Shown: in pieces, positions 61,701-64,000 of the stretch
Layout: each line of letters begins with the position of its first letter
Position numbering within the stretch: position 1 is the first letter of the stretch
From: Diorhabda sublineata
Lineage: Eukaryota; Arthropoda; Insecta; Coleoptera; Chrysomelidae
Direction of reading: 5' to 3'
Length of the DNA: 64,000 bases
Assembly: GCF_026230105.1 (NCBI RefSeq)
Contig: NC_079474.1
Coordinates: 38,640,294 to 38,704,293, forward strand
Notes under the pieces: generated by a model
What the model saw: only the letters and a program-made list of their open reading frames with translations
What the model was told of the DNA's origin: nothing
Database searches by the model: none
Position numbers and translations under genes: made by a program

Positions 61701-64000
61701 TAACCAAAATTGTTTGACTATCAGCTACCAAAGGGAGTTATGATTAAAGTATTTCAATCCTCATACAAACAATGCTATAAAAAGATAAAATATCAAAACT
61801 ATTCACTGTAAACCATATATAATAAAAACAAGACGGATAAAAGCTGCAGACGGCAAGAGGTGGGAAATATATGGACAGGATACTATATATAAAGAGAGAC
61901 TAAATAGAAAGAAAAAATAAAAGAAAACAATGTTAATAGAGGAAGAAGAGGACGAGATAAAATGCCTCACAGAAAATGAGTTGCAAGACGAAATAAGAAA
62001 ATGGAATGGTAAAGACCCAGGAGAAGAATCTTCTCAGAAGATGAAATAGACTTCTTGACTATGGTGGATAAAAACTGAACGAATATTTATCAACTAATAG
62101 AGCAGATATGGAAATAAAACAAAATCCCAGACGAGTGGAGCAAGTCATAATTAAGAAAGGCAATAAATAATTATGTGAGAATTATAGAACCATAACCCTA
62201 CTAAATATCGCCTACAAAATACTGTAGTTTTATTGACTTAAGAAGTGCTTTCGATTCAATAAAAAGAGGGAAAATAATAGAAGAACTACAAAAACGAGGA
62301 ATTCCAAGAAAATTAATAGAAATAATACTAAATAAGAGTGACACTAAAGTGAGATTCCAAGGAACAACATCAGAAAAGACACACACAAATAAAGCCGTCA
62401 AACAGTCACCAACGCTATTCAATATAATATTGAAAAGCGTTGTGAGAAATGCAGGATTAAAGAATAAGAACATTATAATAGACGTAACACAGATAGTAGC
62501 ATATGCAGATGATGTGACTATCATAGTAAATGGACAAAGGGAATTAATAAAGGCGATAAACAAATAAGAAGAAGCAATTACGGAAATGAATGCAAAAAAA
62601 AACAAAATATATGAAAATAGGAGGAAAACCAGAAGAGGGAGCAATACATTTGTGAAACAGTATCGACCTTTAACTATCTAGGAATAACGTTGGGACAAAC
62701 AACCAGAGACAGGATAAAGGAAGGGATGTAAAAAAGCTATCAAGCCTATGGAAGAAACAAGAAACAGAATAAAACAAAAATGTACAGAACCCCAATAAGA
62801 CCAGTAATCAAGTATGCAATGGAAACAAAAGTAATCAACAAAAGGGAAGAAGAACTTAAAAGATCCGAGAAATAGATAATGAGAACAATAACAGGAGGGA
62901 GAGAGGAGAGCTAAGAAAAACGGAGAAATAGAGCAAGAGCTGGATAAGGAAAATATAGTGAGATACATAGAAGCACAAATACTCAATTGGGCTGGGCATA
63001 TAATGAGAAGAAAAGCAATTGAAAGGATCACAAGAATAACGCAATGGACACCATTGTGGCCAAAGAGAAGAGTCACGCCCAGAGAAAACTTGGAGAAATG
63101 GAATAGAGGAGGATATAAAAGCACTTAATATAGAGAACTGGTGGGCAAAATGCCGGTATCAAAAGGAATGGAAAATAATAACAAAAGCAGCCAAGACAAA
63201 CGATAAACTATAGAGAATACAAAAATAGAAAACGAGGAGTAATCCACTTCAAAAAAGAATTTTAAAGCGCTATAGGCGATAGCTATAATCCAAAGGATTG
63301 GAAGGCTTTATGATGATGGTGGTTGTTTCCTCTGAAGAAATAATATTCTGCTACCAAAAGGATTTATGATTAAAGTATTTCAATCCCTATACAAACTTAA
63401 ATGAGGGCTATTTTGTTAACCAGACCTCAATAGCTTTATTGTGGGAAAATCTGATTATATCTCGGAACGGCTCTTTAATTGCTTAGAAAAATGTTATATT
63501 AATCGACTATATTTCACCATTGTCGATTCATGCGATATCATTTGGATTACATGAGGTTCAGTTTCAGCTTTCTCAGATGTACTACAATATTTCGAATTTA
63601 AAAATAGTTCTCATGATACTGCAGATTTTAAAAGATATATCATAACTTCAGTTTCATTGTTTTCCTTTCTCAATCCTATATCATTGTAAATTAAGTGTTG
63701 TTTTTGTTAAAGGTGATGTTCGGAATGTTTTGTTTCCCTTTTTTTAACTTGAAGTTTTATCCGATCTTAATTTTAATGTTTACTATAAATGTTTCACCAA
63801 GTTATTTATTTGTAGGTGGCATTACCAGAATTCTACAAAAGTTTGAAGTTGGAGGAATACAATCTTTGGAAAAATTTTATGACAGTTAGTGACTGTGAAA
63901 AGGAATTTCCAAATCACTGTACAATAACTGAATTTCAAAAGGTATTAATTGTCCAATCACTAAGACCTGATAGATCATTTACTGTTATGTCACAATGTTC
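4180..64000 (+). CDS. DYNC2H1: Cytoplasmic dynein-2 heavy chain (IFT dynein), 60 exons, 3' end beyond window
   Basis: Heavy chain of the motor that drives retrograde intraflagellar transport in cilia. Sixty exons join to about 3,617 codons and align end to end with the vertebrate dynein-2 heavy chain (about 4,300 residues), so roughly 650 C-terminal residues are missing past the window edge. The ATG at 4180 has an in-frame TAG at 4174-4176. Diagnostic motifs: AAA1 P-loop GPAGTGKT (about residue 1661) and Walker B CFDEFNR; AAA2 P-loop GPPKSGKT; AAA3 P-loop GPHGSAKT; AAA4 GKSGVGRKS; the microtubule-binding segment with SLSEIRSLR and EGVLRLMG; and QSLRPDRS at the window end. These follow dynein-2 rather than dynein-1 or axonemal chains. 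Exons are detailed in the domain entries. All junctions are GT-AG and phase-consistent except 17/18, which needs a GTGTAA donor. Introns are either 50-64 nt or enlarged by transposons. No frame-breaking lesion was seen in any exon. Confidence 0.96.
5210..6300 (-). mobile_element. Penelope-like retroelement (RT fragment plus GIY-YIG) in dynein intron 3
   Basis: On the minus strand, 6272 to about 5900 encodes reverse-transcriptase sequence of the Penelope type (YVFLSLEVVSLYTYKYSY, then EFVKAIELTTTYFKYEN). Further on, near 5760-5590, IIYQVPCQDFDAIYIGQTIQYLENRLKGH-like sequence is the GIY-YIG endonuclease that sits C-terminal to RT in these elements. Near 5290-5240 is the GATGAAGACC...CGAAACGTC stretch common to Penelope terminal repeats. 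RT before GIY-YIG in one orientation is the diagnostic order. Stops and frameshifts make it inactive; minus-strand sequence to about 6780 may be its decayed 5' part. Confidence 0.8.
6955..7927. other. Dynein intron 4, nothing recognised
   Basis: A+T-rich intron sequence with no conserved protein, RNA or clear transposon end visible. Confidence 0.4.
8400..8780 (-). mobile_element. Mariner-family transposase fragment in dynein intron 5
   Basis: The minus-strand frame 8648-8400 contains NNEFLDRYVTVDETPLYYR followed by KAWTPSEERAPNEGNT, matching the first catalytic aspartate block of mariner transposases (FxxRFVTVDETW) and the segment after it. Only about 80 residues are present. Confidence 0.7.
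11230..12332. repeat. Non-autonomous TIR element, copy 1 (dynein intron 9)
   Basis: Has inverted end regions: CGTTTCTGAGTTGTAGG at 11356-11372 and its near reverse complement CCTATGATTCAGAAATGAGG at 12231-12250; the right end reads CGGAACATCCTG (to 12332). The internal blocks at about 11340-11455, 11500-11550 and 11670-11745 reappear in reversed order and orientation at 16895-17260. No coding capacity. The outer left boundary is approximate. Confidence 0.6.
13205..18860 (+). CDS. DYNC2H1: DYNC2H1 exons 10-15: tail, residues 410-952
   Basis: Exons: 13205-13459, 13514-13837, 16202-16429, 17844-18223, 18277-18471, 18614-18860. Conserved blocks include VNYSPRLVILISEVRQL (exon 11), SQKPMMLASALE (exon 12) and YLPEINADLVYR (exon 13), typical of the dynein heavy-chain N1 tail in the dynein-2 branch. 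Introns 10 and 13 are 54 and 53 nt. The exon 13 donor is GTTGAT, a weak match, but it joins in phase to exon 14 to give LRNESAL, which fits the family. Introns 11 and 12 are long (2.4 and 1.4 kb); intron 12 holds a TIR element copy. Confidence 0.92.
13838..16201. other. Dynein intron 11, mostly unrecognised; one repeat motif
   Basis: Apart from a repeat motif at about 15040-15180 (see its entry) nothing is recognised. The open frame 14018-14323 has no family features. The GAAGACGATAACTTGG...CGAAACG stretch near 15050-15082 resembles retroelement terminal sequence. Confidence 0.35.
15131..15180 (+). repeat. Dispersed repeat sharing CACCAACGGTTC with 20873-20920
   Basis: About 50 nt here (GTGTGATTAGTATGAATAAC, then the CACCAACGGTTC core) is closely matched at 20873-20920 in intron 17. 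The two are next to related GAAGA(C/T)GATAACTTG motifs in opposite orientations. Likely ends of one retroelement family. Confidence 0.5.
16558..17345. repeat. Non-autonomous TIR element, copy 2, inverted (dynein intron 12)
   Basis: Starts CAGAGTGATCCGGAACTTG; carries TCGTTTCTGAATTATAGG at 16661-16678 and CCTATAACTCAGAAACGA at 17231-17248, the same outward-facing pair as in copy 1. Its internal blocks (about 16900-16970, 17085-17130, 17165-17255) are the reverse complement of copy 1 in reversed order, so it is the same element in the other direction with some deletion. Right boundary uncertain. Confidence 0.6.
19509..25239 (+). CDS. DYNC2H1: DYNC2H1 exons 16-23: distal tail into linker, residues 953-1395
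   Basis: Exons: 19509-19658, 20324-20533, 21062-21194, 21254-21405, 22935-23102, 23279-23437, 24742-24881, 25023-25239. Conserved blocks: LKNWREKL, FLKYIKGEDFTEKHWLDVF, then WLYLEPIFSSG at the start of the linker, the mechanical element that swings over the AAA ring. Exon 17 is ended at 20533 (donor GTGTAA): the stronger GTAAGT two bases later would leave phase 2, and no acceptor near 21061 fits that phase. Exon 18 must start at 21062 because a TAG precedes it in frame. Confidence 0.88.
20873..20920 (+). repeat. Second copy of the CACCAACGGTTC repeat (dynein intron 17)
   Basis: Matches 15131-15180 with few differences. Preceded by ATCAAGTTATCATCTTCAGAG (20824-20844), the reverse of the GAAGACGATAACTTGG motif in the other copy. 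Confidence 0.5.
21406..22934. other. Dynein intron 19, nothing recognised
   Basis: 1.5 kb of A+T-rich sequence. The open frame 21743-22081 is not like any family I know. No transposon ends identified. Confidence 0.4.
23438..24741. other. Dynein intron 21, nothing recognised
   Basis: 1.3 kb of A+T-rich sequence without visible genes or repeats. Confidence 0.4.
25240..26377. other. Dynein intron 23, nothing recognised
   Basis: 1.1 kb, A+T-rich; short minus-strand open frames here have no family features. Confidence 0.4.
26378..27695 (+). CDS. DYNC2H1: DYNC2H1 exons 24-27: linker up to AAA1, residues 1396-1649
   Basis: Exons: 26378-26608, 26667-26867, 27311-27501, 27557-27695. The family signatures KRDAFPRFLFLNDDDLLEV, HLKKIFVGINNV and YPSQILCLSD are linker (DHC N2) sequence, and YLGNASKLVQTQLTDKCFLTLTQ leads into AAA1. 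Introns 24 and 26 are 58 and 55 nt. Exon 26 stops inside an apparent longer open frame: the family sequence requires the donor at 27502 so that KQLR joins YYNNS. Confidence 0.95.
27746..29533 (+). CDS. DYNC2H1: DYNC2H1 exons 28-31: AAA1 motor ATPase, residues 1650-1932
   Basis: Exons: 27746-27865, 28011-28193, 28809-29032, 29212-29533. AAA1 is the main ATP-hydrolysing site of dynein. Seen here: P-loop GPAGTGKT (about 1661-1668), Walker B with catalytic pair in GCFDEFNRL (about 1710), sensor-I region FVTLNPAGGGYGGRNKLPDNLK, and FRPVVMTHPDNE. All catalytic residues are intact, so the motor should be active. Exon 31 continues through HYDWGLRSIRTIL to the AAA1-AAA2 boundary. Confidence 0.97.
30480..31090 (+). 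mobile_element. Degraded transposase remnant (IS630/Tc1/mariner group) in dynein intron 31
   Basis: The frame 30489-30722 starts MTYLQLFRKYWVHSSFYEKF, then RTLSKTEKQFRQ and RQIAKVAANTRSY, resembling the helix-turn-helix region of insect DDE transposases (R-T-F-x-x-I-E..F, then RQIAxxxxISRSS). Near 30950-31060, LDELKRRITLAA followed by a broken CGEHFDHEL resembles the C-terminal part of the same group. The catalytic middle is missing. Moderate support only. Confidence 0.45.
31406..34278 (+). CDS. DYNC2H1: DYNC2H1 exons 32-35: AAA2, residues 1933-2185
   Basis: Exons: 31406-31513, 31578-31734, 33201-33515, 34100-34278. P-loop GPPKSGKT (about 1953-1960), then WIICDGDVDPEW and SLNSVLDDNRLLSLPSG, then FETHDLSNASPATISRMG, all standard for dynein AAA2, which binds but does not normally hydrolyse nucleotide. 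Exon 34's true start is the acceptor at 33200; the open frame extends further upstream but that part is intron. Introns 33 and 34 contain transposon and LINE remnants. Confidence 0.95.
31930..32680 (-). mobile_element. Degraded mariner-like transposase in dynein intron 33
   Basis: The minus strand in broken frames shows CAIWVPKLLKDHHNCVF (compare mariner CARWVPKxLTxEHK) near 32520-32460 and NRKRIVTGDERWVNHVNK near 32430-32380, i.e. the first catalytic Asp block. Later parts are scrambled by stops. Boundaries are approximate. Confidence 0.6.
33600..34010 (-). mobile_element. LINE RNase H fragment in dynein intron 34
   Basis: The minus strand encodes FWYTDGSS (the first RNase H catalytic block, at about 33983-33960), then FWFGKYASVSDAEVFSLMECEQAY, as in the RNase H domain of I/R1-type non-LTR retrotransposons. 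A short, broken piece only. Confidence 0.65.
34486..44850 (+). CDS. DYNC2H1: DYNC2H1 exons 36-41: AAA3, residues 2186-2487, split by the intron that hosts a nested gene
   Basis: Exons: 34486-34727, 34819-34924, 35438-35575, 42373-42509, 43802-43952, 44719-44850. P-loop GPHGSAKT (2259-2266, its T split by intron 36). The Walker B region reads LILHFKNLHLLKSDKWG: where dynein-1 has an Asp-Glu pair and vertebrate dynein-2 keeps one Asp, this protein has Lys-Asn, so AAA3 probably cannot hydrolyse ATP. The arginine-finger segment QRFTSNLR is kept. Intron 38 (35576-42372) hosts a complete gene on the other strand. Confidence 0.92.
35748..35753 (-). terminator. Polyadenylation signal of the nested TACC-like gene
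   Basis: AATAAA on the minus strand about 40 nt after the TGA at 35794-35796, in an A/T-rich context, giving a very short 3' untranslated region. Confidence 0.6.
35794..40127 (-). CDS. Nested TACC-domain coiled-coil protein (256 aa), inside dynein intron 38
   Basis: Five minus-strand exons join in phase 0 throughout: 40053-40127, 39491-39517, 38999-39139, 38609-38938 and 35794-35991, ending at a TGA (35794-35796). The 256-residue product starts MPKSDVCASLKSVSDILW and is coiled coil from about residue 60 to the end. From about residue 104 it resembles the TACC domain, which recruits centrosomal microtubule factors (chTOG/Msps family): FEYDDFF near the TACC EFEKT position, then SYSELLEKFQRAKDIILEMK, NKYDNLKRHSESTIEEANIQ and a C-terminal KINELEKRI. 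The split after NKYDNLK joins cleanly to RHSESTIEEAN. It lacks the long acidic N-terminus of classical TACCs, so it is a short paralog or an isoform with upstream exons not seen. Exon 2 is tiny (27 nt) with a modest acceptor. Its last intron (35992-38608) contains two transposons. Alternative: another ciliary coiled-coil family. Confidence 0.78.
36009..36774 (+). mobile_element. DNA transposon remnant with CAGAGGTCGG terminal repeats
   Basis: Ends are CAGAGGTCGG (36009-36018) and CCGACCTCTG (36765-36774), a perfect 10-bp inverted pair. Inside, plus-strand broken frames read RGFGEWPAWS, CDFFLWDLLENFVFARGVL and LPDLQAAIEQDFKTLRRHI, the C-terminal third of an IS630/Tc1-like transposase (WPxxSPDxTxxDFFLWG...). 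It lies in the last intron of the nested TACC-like gene, its edge 18 nt from that gene's final exon. A related copy is at about 59280-60417 in the opposite direction. Confidence 0.8.
36883..38035 (+). mobile_element. Mariner transposon, nearly full length
   Basis: Terminal inverted repeats CGAGGATGTATTGA (from 36885) and TCAATATATCCTCG (to 38033). The transposase is readable from about 36990 to 37970: ATVKNWTASFKRGEFSIEDD, RSGRPVSVSVPENIDAVHDM, NLDMRKIAAKCITK, the first catalytic block VTMDDFLIHFYNPE (the second residue of the usual D-E pair is D), FLQDNADAHKS, and HPPYSPDLTPSDYHIFSQL, i.e. a D,D34D mariner. Frameshifts near 37560 and 37815 make it inactive. About 1.15 kb, in the last intron of the nested gene, opposite to that gene's direction. 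Confidence 0.92.
40211..40224 (-). promoter_or_regulatory. X-box-like (RFX) site upstream of the nested TACC-like gene
   Basis: Reads GTTGTAGTGGTAAC on the minus strand (GTTACCACTACAAC on plus), an imperfect palindrome matching RYYRYY-N2-RRNRAC at 11 of 12 positions in either direction. It ends 83 nt upstream of the nested ATG (40127), nearly the same distance as the site in front of the dynein gene. This also supports 40127 as the real start. Function is inferred. Confidence 0.55.
40228..42372. other. Rest of dynein intron 38 upstream of the nested gene
   Basis: No gene recognised. Holds a short tandem GAGTGATCATCATAC-type repeat (about 41216-41268) and, at 40801-40825, an exact 25-nt copy of sequence at 38453-38477. 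Confidence 0.4.
42510..43801. other. Dynein intron 39, nothing recognised
   Basis: The open frame 42982-43284 does not resemble a known protein; no transposon ends identified. Confidence 0.35.
45330..45830 (-). mobile_element. LINE RNase H fragment in dynein intron 41
   Basis: The minus strand from about 45740 reads ILYSDASKSEVGVGCGVA, RVYTGELYAILHAL and SVICTDSLPSINSI, then EQLADQAVKEA: the catalytic blocks of the RNase H domain at the C-terminus of I/Jockey-type LINE polyproteins. The segment between the third and fourth blocks is shortened. Flanked by unrecognised sequence. Confidence 0.75.
46648..51236 (+). CDS. DYNC2H1: DYNC2H1 exons 42-47: AAA4, residues 2488-2835
   Basis: Exons: 46648-46897, 47935-48158, 49263-49376, 49435-49543, 50831-50996, 51056-51236. 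The AAA4 nucleotide loop reads GKSGVGRKS (about 2607-2615), with arginine in the usual P-loop lysine position as in vertebrate dynein-2. Next come FLLEDY (Walker B), FLISSGEIPGLY, and CTPSRYISLINLY leading into stalk helix CC1. Introns 44 and 46 are 58 and 59 nt; intron 45 carries a TIR element. Confidence 0.93.
46898..47934. other. Dynein intron 42, nothing recognised
   Basis: About 1 kb of A+T-rich sequence, no gene or repeat seen. Confidence 0.4.
48159..49262. other. Dynein intron 43, nothing recognised
   Basis: 1.1 kb of A+T-rich sequence; the short open frame at 48587-48805 has no family features. Confidence 0.4.
49840..50496. repeat. MITE-like element in dynein intron 45
   Basis: A 36-nt inverted terminal repeat pair: left 49840-49875 (CAGGTGTTTTCTAAATTCAT...), right 50461-50496 (its complement begins CAGAGTGTTTCTAAATTCAT). 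They differ at only a few bases near the tip plus one internal change. The ~585-nt interior has no coding capacity. Typical small non-autonomous transposon. Confidence 0.75.
51988..53450. mobile_element. Non-autonomous DNA element with very long inverted repeats, interrupted by a LINE tail
   Basis: Ends GTCGGCAGAATCATT (51988) and its complement (to 53450). The inverted similarity continues inward for roughly 250-300 nt per side, for example CAGATATTTGGTGCTGTG, then GGACCAAAAAT, then a CTCAATTAATGCTG block (about 52238 left, 53200 right). With the inserted LINE tail removed it would be about 0.93 kb. No transposase coding sequence and no clear target duplication. Confidence 0.75.
52495..53015 (+). 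mobile_element. 5'-truncated LINE insertion with target-site duplication
   Basis: Flanked by the 10-bp direct repeat AATTCCACTA at 52485-52494 and 53016-53025. The body encodes the C-terminal end of a non-LTR reverse transcriptase: an earlier frame with RIYKTAIRPILFYAAET, then 52690-52940 with RRIAGRTLLDRERSENIRR, WVLDRKIKWNEHIDRMTEER and SIGRPRKRWRDNLPGH. It ends in an AAG-rich tail (about 52990-53015). A textbook 5'-truncated insertion inside the surrounding TIR element. Confidence 0.88.
53781..55209 (+). CDS. DYNC2H1: DYNC2H1 exons 48-51: stalk coiled coil and microtubule-binding domain, residues 2836-3126
   Basis: Exons: 53781-53995, 54211-54444, 54649-54858, 54996-55209. Exon 48 is charged helical CC1 sequence (heptads rich in K, E, L). 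Exon 49 holds the conserved SLSEIRSLRAPPEIIRDI and GVLRLMG, and exon 50 has FDPKSAKRAS and APLAAWV: together these form the globular microtubule-binding tip. Exon 51 is the returning CC2 helix (ELSAGLSDVDATVAKLKEQL). This is the best-conserved stretch of the gene by eye. The exon 51 acceptor is CGAG at 54995, which gives the only in-phase join. Confidence 0.96.
55274..57472 (+). CDS. DYNC2H1: DYNC2H1 exons 52-56: AAA5, residues 3127-3337
   Basis: Exons: 55274-55374, 55429-55579, 55905-56041, 56102-56187, 57314-57472. Blocks: MAAFMTYMSS, ERMQWHSEGLSSDKLSVENA, PILIDPTSSAISWVKQHL, LELAVRFGKVFIIEEID and FTVTRSGLTG, all dynein AAA5. Exons 52 and 53 look like one open frame, but a 54-nt GT-AG intron (55375-55428) with no stop codon lies between them. 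Removing it restores exactly the spacing of the vertebrate protein (27 residues between YMS and FFSTETE). Confidence 0.92.
56650..57132 (-). mobile_element. Possible solo LTR in dynein intron 55
   Basis: On the minus strand the segment starts TGTTACGAACAAGCTCGCG (57132 downward), a start typical of Ty3/Gypsy-type LTRs. It has a locally G+C-rich 5' part (about 57045-57120) unlike the surrounding introns, and TATATAAAA-like motifs with AATAAA further on. The other end and target duplication could not be fixed. No internal coding region. Tentative. Confidence 0.35.
57780..64000 (+). CDS. DYNC2H1: DYNC2H1 exons 57-60: helical buttress and start of AAA6, residue 3338 onward (partial)
   Basis: Exons: 57780-57943, 58925-59164, 61366-61617, 63816-64000 (open at the edge). 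Exon 57 is a charged helix (KRKKKLLKEKEEMEEKL) of the AAA5 buttress, exon 58 has ESLNNTKASSEAISEALKES, exon 59 leads into AAA6, and exon 60 ends within VLIVQSLRPDRSFTVMSQC, the conserved AAA6 opening. A GT after 63942 is not used, because the reading continues into conserved sequence. Introns 58 and 59 (2.2 kb each) contain a transposase remnant and a LINE. Confidence 0.92.
57944..58924. other. Dynein intron 57, nothing recognised
   Basis: About 1 kb of A+T-rich sequence. A small GGCAATAG direct repeat near 58587-58610 is the only thing noted. Confidence 0.4.
59280..60417 (-). mobile_element. DNA transposon remnant related to 36009-36774, opposite orientation
   Basis: The right end CCGACCTCTG (60408-60417) plus the next ~60 nt inward match the left end region of the 36009 element in reverse (shared CGGTATAAGTC and CTCTCGAAAAATCGG). 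The minus strand reads FVDIRHFMEDRASPH, then CIDRRGFVEWSARVT, a broken GLLKGGIFAKGLRTLPDLRTA and IENEIQNSLR: the C-terminal half of the same IS630/Tc1-like transposase. The left end is not clearly preserved. Lies in dynein intron 58. Confidence 0.75.
61830..63330 (+). mobile_element. Degraded LINE with reverse-transcriptase domain in dynein intron 59
   Basis: Reading order on the plus strand: CENYRTITLLNIAYKI (about 62170), FIDLRSAFDSIKRGKIIEEL, LFNIILKSVVRNAGL, and the RT active-site block IVAYADDVTIIVNG (about 62500), then RYIEAQILNWAGHIMRRKAIER and ITQWTP near 62960-63050. It ends with a TGATGATGG repeat (about 63311-63325). Numerous stops; the endonuclease and RT N-terminus are missing. 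Flanked by a 47-nt direct repeat (61724-61770 and 63350-63396, 43 of 47 identical). Confidence 0.85.

Noticed and set aside
62201..63124. Long minus-strand open frames (147 and 148 aa) with hydrophobic, membrane-like translations
   Set aside because: They are antisense shadows of the A-rich LINE on the plus strand; hydrophobic runs come from reading poly-A-rich codons backwards. No family features.

Overview
The window is A+T-rich animal DNA, most likely from an insect (a beetle is a guess, not shown). It holds mariner and related cut-and-paste transposons, a Penelope-like retroelement with a GIY-YIG domain, and several LINE fragments. It also has very short introns (50-64 nt) mixed with transposon-swollen ones, and exon-intron structure throughout. 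I see no bacterial, plasmid or phage features.

One gene fills almost everything. From 4180 to beyond the right edge, on the + strand, I could assemble 60 exons of the cytoplasmic dynein-2 heavy chain (DYNC2H1; beethoven/btv is the fly counterpart), the motor for retrograde intraflagellar transport. The exons join in phase to about 3,617 codons: N-terminal tail, linker, AAA1-AAA5, stalk with microtubule-binding domain, and the start of AAA6. The C-terminal ~650 residues lie outside the window. Every junction but one uses a good GT-AG pair in the right phase (exon 17/18 needs a weaker donor). About 75 nt before the ATG lies an X-box-like sequence (RFX site), as expected for a ciliary gene.

The most interesting object is a second gene nested antisense in the 6.8-kb intron 38 (35576-42372). 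Five minus-strand exons between 40127 and 35794 encode a 256-residue coiled-coil protein whose last ~170 residues look like a TACC (transforming acidic coiled-coil) domain. It has a stop codon, a polyadenylation signal and its own X-box-like site about 83 nt upstream of its ATG. So a ciliary motor gene appears to host a small TACC-like gene that may be under the same RFX control.

Layout: 1-4179 is intergenic, with a LINE tail and a decayed mariner. 4180-27695 is tail and linker, with a Penelope-like element in intron 3 and two inverted copies of one TIR element in introns 9 and 12. 27746-35575 is AAA1 to AAA3. 35576-42372 is intron 38 with the nested TACC-like gene, which itself carries two transposons in its last intron. 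42373-51236 is the rest of AAA3 and AAA4. 51237-53780 is an intron with a long-TIR element into which a LINE tail inserted. 53781-64000 is stalk, AAA5 and start of AAA6, with a transposase remnant in intron 58 and a LINE in intron 59.

All calls are from reading the sequence and from remembered family features; no alignment or database search was run.
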